DNA of 5,473 nt from Gemelliphila asaccharolytica (GCF_001553005.1 NZ_KQ959887.1:1-5473), one strand, 5' to 3'. Numbered from the stretch's first letter, positions 1-5,428 are shown. The notes: a model not told the origin generated them from the letters alone. A program made the numbers and translations.

Positions 1-43
1 AGATGGCTACTATGTAGACGAAAATGGTGCGTGGGTAGGATAA
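1..43 (+). CDS. C-terminal end of a cell-wall-binding repeat protein (partial)
   Basis: Reading from base 2, the first 13 codons give DGYYVDENGAWVG followed by a TAA stop at 41-43. The aromatic-Gly-Tyr-Tyr-x-Asp-x-x-Gly pattern is the core of choline-binding/cell-wall-binding repeats, in which surface proteins of Gram-positive bacteria end with a run of about 20-residue units. The last unit commonly sits at the very C-terminus, as here. The gene therefore probably encodes a secreted or surface-attached protein whose catalytic or adhesive part lies upstream of the window, but nothing can be said about that part. The stop codon runs straight into a terminator. Confidence is limited by the very short stretch, although the repeat signature, the stop and the adjoining terminator agree. 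Confidence 0.6.
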   Translation, partial: DGYYVDENGAWVG

Positions 44-71
44 AAAAAGAGAGCAAATAGCTCTCTTTTTT
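43..71. terminator. Bidirectional intrinsic terminator between converging genes
   Basis: A perfect 12-bp stem (43-54 with 60-71) has the GC-richer core GAGAGC/GCTCTC and a 5-nt loop (AAATA). It is flanked by an A tract on the left and a T tract on the right, so it reads as an intrinsic terminator on both strands. It overlaps the stop codon of the left gene and directly abuts the cinA stop codon at 72-74 on the other strand, so it serves both transcripts. Confidence 0.9.
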
Positions 72-1340
72 CTATTCTTTATAATCATCTAAAATTAATT
101 TTCTTATTAGATTAAGTGCTTCTTTAGTAACTTTTTCTCTAATTTTATTTCTATTGCCTTTTAATTCGTATTTTTTTATTATTTTGTTATCTTTATAGTA
201 TATGCCAATATACACCAGCCCAACATTAATTTCTGAATTTTTCATTTGTGAAGCGTATCCTGTTGTTATAATAGAAATATCTGTTTTTGTCTTATTTTTT
301 ATTCCTATTAGCATCTCTAGTGCAACTTCCTTGCTTACAGCTGTATATTTATCCAAAGTAGATAATTTTACATCTAAGTTATTCATTTTAGATTCATTAG
401 AATAACAAACTATTCCTTCGATAAATGATTTAGAAATTCCTTCGTTATCGATAAGTGAGGAAGCAATCATTCCACCTGTTATTGATTCAGCAGTTGATAT
501 AGTTAAAGAATTGTTAATTAACATTTTTGCAACTACTGAACTAAGTTCGCTTTGAGTGTTTGCAACACCTTCATCACCTATAAGATAAATATAATCACCT
601 ACAATATCTTTAATTTCTTTTATTTTGTTTTCAATTAAGTTGTTAATGGTAACATTATTTGTGCCACTAGCAGTTACTCTTATAAGAACTTCTGTACTTT
701 TTGCATAAAGAGCAACAGTAGGGTTTGTTTGTTTAATTAAAATATGTTTTATTTTTTCTTCAAGAGTAGATTCATATATACCATAAAGTCTAATGTATTT
801 AGAAATGAATTTTTTATTACTTTGTTTTTTTAAAAAAGGTTTTACATATTTTTCAAACATATTTTTCATTTCTTTAGGAGGTCCAGGAAGTAAAATGATT
901 TTCTTATTTTCTTTTTCTAATATTATACCGGGTGCAGTTCCCCAAAGATTTTCTAAAATTATAGAATTTTCTGGGATCATAGCTTGCTTTTTATTATTTT
1001 TAGGTAGTGAATTATCATTTTTACAATTATCTACATAATTTTTTATTTTTTCAAAAGAATATTTGTCAAAGAAAAAATCTCTTTTGAAAAATTCTCCAGC
1101 ACATTCTTTTGTTATGTCATCATCTGTAGGACCCAATCCTCCTGTTATAATAACAGTATCAGAATTTTCAAATGCATTTTCTAAAGATTTTAAAAGTCTT
1201 TTTTTATTATCTCCAACTGTTGTATGTCTATAAACGTTTATCCCTATACTAGCAAGTTCCCTTGATAAAAAAGAAACGTTGGTATTTAAAATATCACCCA
1301 ATAAAATTTCAGTTCCTACAGAAATCAGTTCTATATTCAT
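72..1340 (-). CDS. cinA: CinA family protein (putative NMN amidohydrolase / nucleotide-pool repair)
   Basis: Two-domain CinA of 422 aa, the usual length. The N-terminal MoaB-like domain (about residues 1-170) carries SVGTEILLGD (7-16), GGLGPTDDD (67-75) and LLPGPPKEM (150-158). In characterised homologues this domain has ADP-ribose pyrophosphatase activity. The C-terminal domain (about 260-418) corresponds to PncC, the NMN deamidase of pyridine-nucleotide recycling. It keeps TAESITGG (283-290, catalytic Ser286) and YSNESK (313-318, Tyr and Lys). The usual TG(I/V)AGP motif is replaced by TGYASQ at 360-365, so deamidase activity may be altered. The start at 1338-1340 is preceded by GGAGGA four bases upstream, and a perfect -10 box lies just beyond. 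The gene stands alone, without the recA neighbour seen in streptococci, so a competence role is not indicated by context. Family assignment is secure; the activity is inferred. Confidence 0.96.
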   Translation of the reverse strand: MNIELISVGTEILLGDILNTNVSFLSRELASIGINVYRHTTVGDNKKRLLKSLENAFENSDTVIITGGLGPTDDDITKECAGEFFKRDFFFDKYSFEKIKNYVDNCKNDNSLPKNNKKQAMIPENSIILENLWGTAPGIILEKENKKIILLPGPPKEMKNMFEKYVKPFLKKQSNKKFISKYIRLYGIYESTLEEKIKHILIKQTNPTVALYAKSTEVLIRVTASGTNNVTINNLIENKIKEIKDIVGDYIYLIGDEGVANTQSELSSVVAKMLINNSLTISTAESITGGMIASSLIDNEGISKSFIEGIVCYSNESKMNNLDVKLSTLDKYTAVSKEVALEMLIGIKNKTKTDISIITTGYASQMKNSEINVGLVYIGIYYKDNKIIKKYELKGNRNKIREKVTKEALNLIRKLILDDYKE

Positions 1341-1344
1341 AAAA

Positions 1345-1351
1345 TCCTCCC
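1345..1351 (-). promoter_or_regulatory. Ribosome binding site of cinA
   Basis: On the - strand the bases read GGGAGGA, ending four bases before the ATG. The spacing is short, but complementarity to the 16S anti-Shine-Dalgarno is strong. It supports the chosen start over any internal methionine. Confidence 0.8.
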
Positions 1352-1369
1352 AAAATATTTTTTTTCTTA

Positions 1370-1398
1370 ATTATACTCCCATTTTTGAAAATTTAAAA
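1370..1398 (-). promoter_or_regulatory. Putative cinA promoter
   Basis: On the - strand a perfect TATAAT lies at 1375-1370, with a poor -35 (TTTTAA, 1398-1393) 17 bp upstream. Transcription would begin near 1362, giving a leader of about 20 nt that just holds the ribosome binding site. In DNA this AT-rich -10-like words are common, so the call rests on its position as much as on its sequence. Confidence 0.45.
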
Positions 1399-1619
1399 GA
1401 AACTAAAAAATCAATTATAAAAATATTAATATCTAAAGTGAATTATATTTTTATATAAAGGTAATAGAAGAGTTATAAAATTTGGAATATCAACCTAACT
1501 AATTTAATTATAGTATTTTAATCTTTAAATTTTATTATATTTTATTATATTTTTATCTATGGTAAAAAAATGTTTATTAACCTTAATATTTATCTATATT
1601 TAATATAATTGTTGTATAT

Positions 1620-1634
1620 TTATAATCATTCTCA
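1620..1634. promoter_or_regulatory. Fur/PerR-like inverted repeat (7-1-7)
   Basis: The 15-mer TTATAATCATTCTCA matches the Bacillus-type Fur-family box TGATAATnATTATCA at 13 of 14 defined positions. The two halves are inverted around C1627. The Fur-family regulators Fur, PerR and Zur use closely related boxes, so the metal or peroxide signal cannot be told from the site alone. It lies about 280 bp from the cinA start and 330 bp from the transporter start, farther than usual for direct repression of either, and background AT-richness raises the chance of a fortuitous match. Confidence 0.35.
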
Positions 1635-1869
1635 TTAAAATTATCTTAGTTATTATAGTACAATTTTTACTATATATTAAAGAACAATAATATAAATTAA
1701 TCTTAAAAAAAAATAGAAATAGATTTATTGAAAAAAATCAATCTCAAACATTGTTTATACCTATTTTATCTATAAAATTATGTTATTTAAAATACGTGAA
1801 ATTAAAAATAATAAAATTTGATAATAAAATATATATTGAAATAATATTATATATTATATATAAAAACTA

Positions 1870-1898
1870 TTGACAATATTAATTTATTATTATAAACT
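1870..1898 (+). promoter_or_regulatory. Putative promoter of the organophosphate transporter
   Basis: A perfect -35 box TTGACA lies at 1870-1875. Candidate -10 boxes are TATAAA (1891-1896, 15-bp spacer) and TAAACT (1893-1898, 17-bp spacer). The start point would be near 1903-1905, giving a leader of about 60 nt before the gene. The consensus -35, rare in such AT-rich DNA because it needs a G and a C, is the strongest evidence. Confidence 0.6.
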
Positions 1899-1950
1899 AA
1901 GATAATTATATAACATATTTTAAAGTTATTAAAATTTTTATATTTATTTT

Positions 1951-1956
1951 AGGAGG
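1951..1956 (+). promoter_or_regulatory. Ribosome binding site of the transporter gene
   Basis: AGGAGG lies nine bases before the ATG at 1966. This is a near-ideal Shine-Dalgarno sequence and suggests efficient translation. Confidence 0.9.
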
Positions 1957-1965
1957 AAAATTTTT

Positions 1966-3306
1966 ATGTTATCATTTTTAAAGCCTAAAGCTAAAACTTA
2001 TAAAGTTCCAGCTGATAAAGTTATGCCAACATATAAAAAATTGAGATTACTTTCTTTTATTGGGGTATTCTTAGGTTATATGACATTTTATATTGTTAGA
2101 AATAATATAAGTTTATCTAGTAGTGATCTTAAGGCGTCTTTAGGAATATCAAAGACACAAATGGGAGCAATAATGAGTTATATGTTATTGGCTTATGGGT
2201 TAAGTAAAGGATTTATGAGTAGTTTATCAGATAAAGCAGATCCAAAAAAATATATGGCTCTTGGCCTTTTTCTTTGTGCTACTGTAAACTTTGCATTAGG
2301 AGTTAGTCATAATTTATTTTTAGTGTCTATTTTAGTAATTTTATTAGGTCTGTTTCAAGGTATGGGTGTAGGACCTGCTTTTATTACGCTTGCAAGCTGG
2401 TACCCTAAAAAAGAAAGAGGACGTATGACTGCTCTTTGGAATATTTCTCATAATGTTGGGGGAGGTATTGTAGCTAGTGTAGTTACATTAGGTTTCTTTA
2501 TATTTGGTAAAGAACATTGGAAATTGGCTTATTATGTTTTCCCTGCGATTATCGCTTTGATTTTTGTTATAATTATCCTTGTTTTAGTAAAAGGTAAACC
2601 TGAAAATGAAGGGTTACCAACAATGGAAGAAATTACAGGGGAAGAAGGGACTGTGACAGTTAAGCATGTTCCAGAAGAAGCTTTAAATCTAAGTGCAAGA
2701 GAAATTTTTGTTAATTATGTATTGAAAAATAAACATGCATGGTACGTGTCTTTAGTTGATACTTTTGTTTATTTAATTCGTTTTGGACTAATTTCATGGT
2801 TACCAATTTATTTATTAGAAACAAAAGGATTTACTAAAGGGCAAATGGGGATTGCATTTACTTTATTTGAATGGGCAGCCATTCCATCTACTATATTAGC
2901 GGGATATTTATCAGATAAAGTATTTAAAGGTTATCGTATGCCTCCAGCAATAGGAGCCATGGTTATAATTTTCTTCTGTTTAATAGGATATTGGGAAAGT
3001 TCATCACTTGTATGGGTTATAGTATTTGCCAGTCTTTCAGGATGTTTGATTTATGTACCACAGTTTTTAGCATCTGTTCAAACAATGGAAGTAGTTCCAT
3101 CATTTGCTGTAGGTAATGCAGTTGGACTTAGAGGTTTTATGAGTTATATCGTTGGAGCTTCATTTGGAACTTGGTTTATAGGTTTTGTTGTAGACCGAGT
3201 AGGATGGTCTGGAGGTCTTTATGTACTTTTAACTTCTGCAATTCTTTGTATAGTATTTGCAATTTTAAGTCATAGAGGTTCTAAAGAATTAGCCAAAAAA
3301 TCATAA
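1966..3306 (+). CDS. Organophosphate:phosphate antiporter (GlpT/PgtP/UhpT type, MFS)
   Basis: Integral membrane protein of 446 aa, the normal length for the OPA family of the major facilitator superfamily. It would exchange an external phosphate ester (glycerol-3-phosphate, phosphoglycerate or hexose phosphate) for internal inorganic phosphate. Two bundles of about six hydrophobic helices (about 28-208 and 255-435) are joined by a charged central loop (209-252). The N-terminus (MLSFLKPK, PTYKKLR) resembles GlpT. Conserved residues match the E. coli GlpT substrate site: Arg45 in IVRNN, Arg272 in YLIRFG (GlpT Arg269) and His162 in WNISHNVGGG (GlpT His165). Lys46 of GlpT is Asn46 here. The FQGMG stretch (130-134) is followed by VGPAF rather than GlpT's WPPCGR, so phosphoglycerate or another ester is possible. 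From memory it is closest to streptococcal proteins annotated PgtP. No sensor-kinase or glp genes are adjacent. The gene is richer in G+C than its neighbours. Confidence 0.92.
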   Translation: MLSFLKPKAKTYKVPADKVMPTYKKLRLLSFIGVFLGYMTFYIVRNNISLSSSDLKASLGISKTQMGAIMSYMLLAYGLSKGFMSSLSDKADPKKYMALGLFLCATVNFALGVSHNLFLVSILVILLGLFQGMGVGPAFITLASWYPKKERGRMTALWNISHNVGGGIVASVVTLGFFIFGKEHWKLAYYVFPAIIALIFVIIILVLVKGKPENEGLPTMEEITGEEGTVTVKHVPEEALNLSAREIFVNYVLKNKHAWYVSLVDTFVYLIRFGLISWLPIYLLETKGFTKGQMGIAFTLFEWAAIPSTILAGYLSDKVFKGYRMPPAIGAMVIIFFCLIGYWESSSLVWVIVFASLSGCLIYVPQFLASVQTMEVVPSFAVGNAVGLRGFMSYIVGASFGTWFIGFVVDRVGWSGGLYVLLTSAILCIVFAILSHRGSKELAKKS

Positions 3307-3327
3307 TTTATAGTTTAATAAAGATAG

Positions 3328-3365
3328 AAAAACATTTAATCTAAGTGGCGGTTAAATGTTTTTTT
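3328..3365 (+). terminator. Intrinsic terminator of the transporter gene
   Basis: A 12-bp perfect stem (3328-3339 with 3352-3363) is extendable inward by a T-G and a C-G pair, leaving the 8-nt loop TAAGTGGC. It runs into a T tract at 3359-3365. It sits 22 bp after the stop codon and isolates the transporter from the RNA gene downstream. Confidence 0.85.
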
Positions 3366-3454
3366 ATTAGTTAGGTATCAAATCAAAATTCAAGTAAAAT
3401 ATATATAACTTTTAAATTTATAAAGTAAAAATAATGTATAATAAAATGAAAATC

Positions 3455-3483
3455 TTGTTAATATTTTTATTCTATGATAAAAT
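3455..3483 (+). promoter_or_regulatory. Extended -10 promoter of the structured RNA
   Basis: TTGTTA (3455-3460) and TAAAAT (3478-3483) are separated by exactly 17 bp. A TGA triplet (3475-3477) immediately before the -10 box makes the extended -10 motif TGnTAAAAT. The predicted start, near 3489-3490, coincides with the 5' edge of the closing stem of the RNA. Confidence 0.7.
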
Positions 3484-3488
3484 AAGAG

Positions 3489-3699
3489 AGACTTAGGTAG
3501 ACGTGTGGCTTAGTTATATTTGGGCCTAACACTTTTTTTATGGGAATAAGAATATCTTGTTAGTATGACAAGCAGTTTCTCTTTTTGACAAACTGATCTC
3601 AGAAACCAGATCTATTATACCCACCTGAATATATCAGGACCATTCTTATTAAGATACTACGTTACCTCGGTTATTGCTTAGCATATGCTAAGCTTTTTT
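3489..3699 (+). ncRNA. ssrS: Structured small RNA, candidate 6S RNA (SsrS/BsrA type)
   Basis: This non-coding transcript of about 210 nt has its own promoter and terminator, and its base composition is clearly richer in G and C than the surrounding spacer. The two ends pair: AGGTA-G-ACGT (3495-3504) with ACGTTACCT (3659-3667), nine pairs around one bulged G, extended outward by C3492-G3670 and neighbours. Inside, AATAAGAAT (3545-3553) is complementary to ATTCTTATT (3642-3650). The 5' strand between these helices (3505-3544) is long and mostly open, and the 3' strand is only about 8 nt. Apical hairpins are possible at CTTGT/ACAAG, CAGTTT/AAACTG, GATCT/AGATC and CCTGA/TCAGG. 6S RNA binds the housekeeping RNA polymerase holoenzyme by mimicking an open promoter. 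Length, closed ends with an inner asymmetric bubble, and position before tcdA (as I recall for bsrA-yrvM in B. subtilis) favour 6S. A different RNA, or a tcdA leader regulated by termination, is the alternative. Confidence 0.55.
3676..3699 (+). terminator. Intrinsic terminator of the structured RNA
   Basis: The perfect palindrome GCTTAGCATATGCTAAGC (3676-3693) forms a 7-bp stem with a 4-nt ATAT loop and is followed by six T (3694-3699). It ends 30 bp before the tcdA start codon. Confidence 0.88.
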
Positions 3700-3720
3700 A
3701 ATAATTTATTAAATTAATTT

Positions 3721-3724
3721 GAGG
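3721..3724 (+). promoter_or_regulatory. Ribosome binding site of tcdA
   Basis: GAGG lies five bases upstream of the ATG at 3730, which is a modest match. Only about 20 bp separate it from the end of the preceding terminator, leaving no room for a separate full promoter between the two. Confidence 0.65.
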
Positions 3725-3729
3725 ATAAT

Positions 3730-4497
3730 ATGTTACATCAATTTTCAAGAAATGAGCTAATAATAGGAAAAGAAGGGTTAGATATATTAAAGAACGCTAG
3801 AGTAGGAGTTTTAGGAATTGGTGGTGTAGGAACTTTCGCAGTAGAATCTTTAGCTAGAAGTGGCATTTGTAAATTTGTTATAATGGATAAAGATAACATA
3901 GATATAACCAATGTTAATAGGCAAATTCATGCTACAGTAAAAACAGTGGGAAATAGTAAAGTAGAAGAAATGAAAAAAAGAATTTTAGATATAAATCCTA
4001 ATTGTGAGGTTATTGCAATAAAGGATTTTTATACAGAAGAAACTTGCGAAAAGTTTTATGCTAAAAGATTAGATTTTGTTATTGACGCGTGTGACACAGT
4101 AAAATATAAAATACATCTCATTGAATATTGCCTAAAAAATAAAATTGATTTCATATCAGTTATGGGAGCCGCAAATAAAATGGATCCAACTAAGTTTGAA
4201 ATAGCAGATATTTCAAAAACATCAGTATGTCCATTGGCTAAAAAAATAAGATTACATTTCAAAAATAAAAAAGTAAAAAATAAAATAAAAGTAGTTTATT
4301 CTACAGAAAGTCCTTTAGTAGCAAAAAAAGAATATTTAGAAAAAATAGGGAATACTAACTCTAATATAAGAAAACAACAAATTCCGCCATCATCTAATGC
4401 TTTCTGTCCATCAGTAGCTGGATTAATAGCTGCTAGTTACGTTTATAAAAAGCTTTTAAAAAATATCCCTATAAATACTATAGAAAAAAACAAGTAA
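3730..4497 (+). CDS. tcdA: tRNA threonylcarbamoyladenosine dehydratase (ThiF/E1-like)
   Basis: Protein of 255 aa, close to the 250-270 usual for TcdA (CsdL/YgdL; YrvM in B. subtilis). It would use ATP to cyclise N6-threonylcarbamoyladenosine at position 37 of ANN-decoding tRNAs into ct6A, in the cytoplasm. The E1-like fold shows the nucleotide loop GIGGVG (29-34), the acidic strand end MDKDNID (52-58), the NVNRQ signature (61-65), Lys77 and DACD (119-122). The family's C-terminal signature PPSSNAFCPSVAGL follows at 219-232, where the usual V of NAFVPSVAGL is Cys226. E1 relatives for ThiS, MoaD or ubiquitin-like partners usually have a zinc-binding cysteine pair and partner genes nearby. Neither is seen, which favours TcdA. 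The gene follows the structured RNA by 30 bp, and expression may depend on read-through or on a promoter overlapping the terminator. No clear terminator follows. Confidence 0.93.
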   Translation: MLHQFSRNELIIGKEGLDILKNARVGVLGIGGVGTFAVESLARSGICKFVIMDKDNIDITNVNRQIHATVKTVGNSKVEEMKKRILDINPNCEVIAIKDFYTEETCEKFYAKRLDFVIDACDTVKYKIHLIEYCLKNKIDFISVMGAANKMDPTKFEIADISKTSVCPLAKKIRLHFKNKKVKNKIKVVYSTESPLVAKKEYLEKIGNTNSNIRKQQIPPSSNAFCPSVAGLIAASYVYKKLLKNIPINTIEKNK

Positions 4498-4577
4498 GTA
4501 AATTTTTTTGATAATTTTGAAATAAATATAAAAAATTACTATTTTTCAAAAATGAATTATTAATTCAAATAATTGTT

Positions 4578-4607
4578 TTTACATTTAATTTTTGATAGTA
4601 TTAAAAT
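4578..4607 (+). promoter_or_regulatory. Possible promoter of the nitroreductase gene
   Basis: TTTACA (4578-4583) and TAAAAT (4602-4607) each match consensus at five of six positions, with an 18-bp spacer. The start point would fall at about 4613, almost on the ribosome binding site, so the leader would be very short. Co-transcription from tcdA is the alternative, since no terminator separates the two genes. Confidence 0.4.
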
Positions 4608-4610
4608 AAA

Positions 4611-4617
4611 AAAGGAG
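4611..4617 (+). promoter_or_regulatory. Ribosome binding site of the nitroreductase gene, unusually far from the start
   Basis: AAAGGAG ends 13 bases before the ATG at 4631, longer than the usual 5-9. No in-frame ATG, GTG or TTG lies between them, so the ATG at 4631 remains the only supported start. Confidence 0.65.
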
Positions 4618-4630
4618 AATTATAATAGTA

Positions 4631-5257
4631 ATGACAAAAGAATATTTTAAAAATATATTATTTAATAGAAAATCTATTAAAGTTTATGATAAAAATTTTA
4701 AAATATCTAATGAAGAAATTTTGGAAATGATAGATGAAGCTGTAAGTGCTCCATCATCAGTTAATTTTCAGCCATGGAGATTTGTTGTGGTAAATTCTGA
4801 AAAAGGTAAGGAAATACTAAGTCCATTAGTAAAATATAATCCTAGACAAAACAATACATCATCGGCTATGATAGTAATATTTGGAGATAAAAAATGTCAA
4901 GAATTTGGAGATGAAATATATCAATCTGCTGTAGATAAAGGATATATGCCTCAAGAAATAAAAGATAAAATTCTTCCAAATTTTATAAATATGTATAATA
5001 ATTTAAAAGAAGAAGATTTACATAATACTATTACTATTGATTGTAGTTTGGTAGCAATGCAATTAATGTTAGTAGCAGAAGTAAGAGGTTATTCTACTAA
5101 TGCAATAGGAGGATTTGATTCTAAAAATATTGCAGAAAAATTAGGATTAGATAAAAATAGATATTTACCTATTCTAATAATAGCAATAGGAAAAAAAGAA
5201 GTAGAAGGAAGAGAAACCTTTAGACTATCTTCTGAAAAAATAACTAAGTTTATATAA
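4631..5257 (+). CDS. Nitroreductase family protein (FMN-dependent oxidoreductase)
   Basis: Protein of 208 aa, typical of the small nitroreductase family whose homodimers bind FMN and use NAD(P)H to reduce nitro compounds, quinones or flavins. The natural substrate of most members is unknown and cannot be read here. Family features in order are NRKSIKVYD (12-20, the R-K/R-S FMN phosphate contact near the N-terminus), SAPSSVNFQPWRF (39-51, the flavin-binding signature), AIGGFD (158-163, which packs under the flavin ring), LPILIIAIGKKE (178-189), and an Arg at 197 in ETFRL that would complete the phosphate site. There is no signal peptide or membrane segment, so it is cytosolic. It follows tcdA by 133 bp in the same direction and ends before a strong terminator. 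Its composition is as AT-rich as the genome background, with no sign of recent transfer. Confidence 0.92.
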   Translation: MTKEYFKNILFNRKSIKVYDKNFKISNEEILEMIDEAVSAPSSVNFQPWRFVVVNSEKGKEILSPLVKYNPRQNNTSSAMIVIFGDKKCQEFGDEIYQSAVDKGYMPQEIKDKILPNFINMYNNLKEEDLHNTITIDCSLVAMQLMLVAEVRGYSTNAIGGFDSKNIAEKLGLDKNRYLPILIIAIGKKEVEGRETFRLSSEKITKFI

Positions 5258-5305
5258 AATAATATAAAAAAAGCAAATAGCAAAAAAAATAGAGAAAAAT
5301 TATTA

Positions 5306-5342
5306 AAAAAACTAATGAAAAAACACTTTTCATTAGTTTTTT
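5306..5342. terminator. Strong intrinsic terminator after the nitroreductase gene
   Basis: A perfect 16-bp stem (5306-5321 with 5327-5342) has the loop AACAC and the core ACTAATG/CATTAGT. Flanking A and T tracts allow it to work on either strand. It lies 48 bp after the stop codon and separates the gene from the ssb unit. Confidence 0.88.
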
Positions 5343-5392
5343 GTGTTTAAATTAACTTTTTCACGATTTGATAATTTTTAAAAAATATAATA

Positions 5393-5401
5393 TGGTATAA
5401 T
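5393..5401 (+). promoter_or_regulatory. Extended -10 promoter of the ssb-like gene
   Basis: TGGTATAAT (5393-5401) is a perfect extended -10 element. The 17-bp position for a -35 box holds only AATTTT (5373-5378); a TTGATA at 5368-5373 is 22 bp away, which is too far. The start point would be near 5408, a leader of about 20 nt. Confidence 0.65.
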
Positions 5402-5428
5402 TACAAAATAAAAAAGGGGATGAATATC

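Larger units (their letters stand above)
1352..1869. other. AT-rich divergent spacer without a recognisable gene
   Basis: This is most of the 625-bp gap between the divergently oriented cinA and transporter genes. It is extremely AT-rich, stops interrupt all frames, and I see no RBS-start pair, tRNA, terminator or convincing ncRNA in it. It does hold the cinA -10 box near its left end, a 15-bp Fur-like palindrome (1620-1634), a tandem 10-bp duplication (TTTATTATAT at 1531-1550) and three copies of TTTATCTAT (1552, 1589, 1765). It could be a long regulatory region or the decayed remains of a lost gene. The sequence does not decide between these. Confidence 0.6.

Noticed and set aside
202..405. 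67-aa open frame on the + strand
   Set aside because: It lies wholly inside cinA on the opposite strand, has no ribosome binding site, and is explained by the AT-rich antisense of a conserved gene.
793..1038. 81-aa Phe-rich open frame on the + strand that looks membrane-like
   Set aside because: It is antisense to the conserved N-terminal domain of CinA. The Phe and Leu runs are simply the complement of Lys-rich codons.
1720..1743. Bulged hairpin AGAT...TTGA/TCAATCT as a terminator on the - strand
   Set aside because: The stem is imperfect with an internal bulge, and no transcript needing termination there is evident.
3489..3699. T-box leader, tmRNA, SRP RNA, RNase P RNA or a known riboswitch as the identity of the structured region
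   Set aside because: There is no T-box GGTGGNACCGCG-type sequence, no tag ORF or CCA end, no SRP apical GGAA-type motif that I can place, the length is too short for RNase P, and no riboswitch core that I know is present.
4056..4262. 68-aa open frame on the - strand
   Set aside because: Shadow of tcdA, with no initiation signals or recognisable motifs.
4554..4566. Palindrome GAATTATTAATTC between tcdA and the nitroreductase gene
   Set aside because: Short, with a single G or C per arm and no T tract, so it is not a terminator. Such palindromes are expected in DNA this AT-rich.
5271..5281. Repeat of AGCAAATAGC shared with the terminator at 52-61
   Set aside because: The second copy lacks the flanking stem and forms no strong hairpin. 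A 10-base coincidence of mostly A and T is not meaningful.
5089..5283. 64-aa open frame on the - strand
   Set aside because: Mostly antisense to the nitroreductase C-terminus, with no supporting ribosome binding site.
5420..5428. Upstream in-frame ATG for ssb
   Set aside because: It abuts the GGGG of the Shine-Dalgarno with no spacing and would add MNI to a family that starts with M-L/F-N.
5343..5428. ComK or ComX site before ssb
   Set aside because: No pair of AAAA-N5-TTTT elements and no TACGAATA-type box is present. The A/T runs here are not spaced as required.
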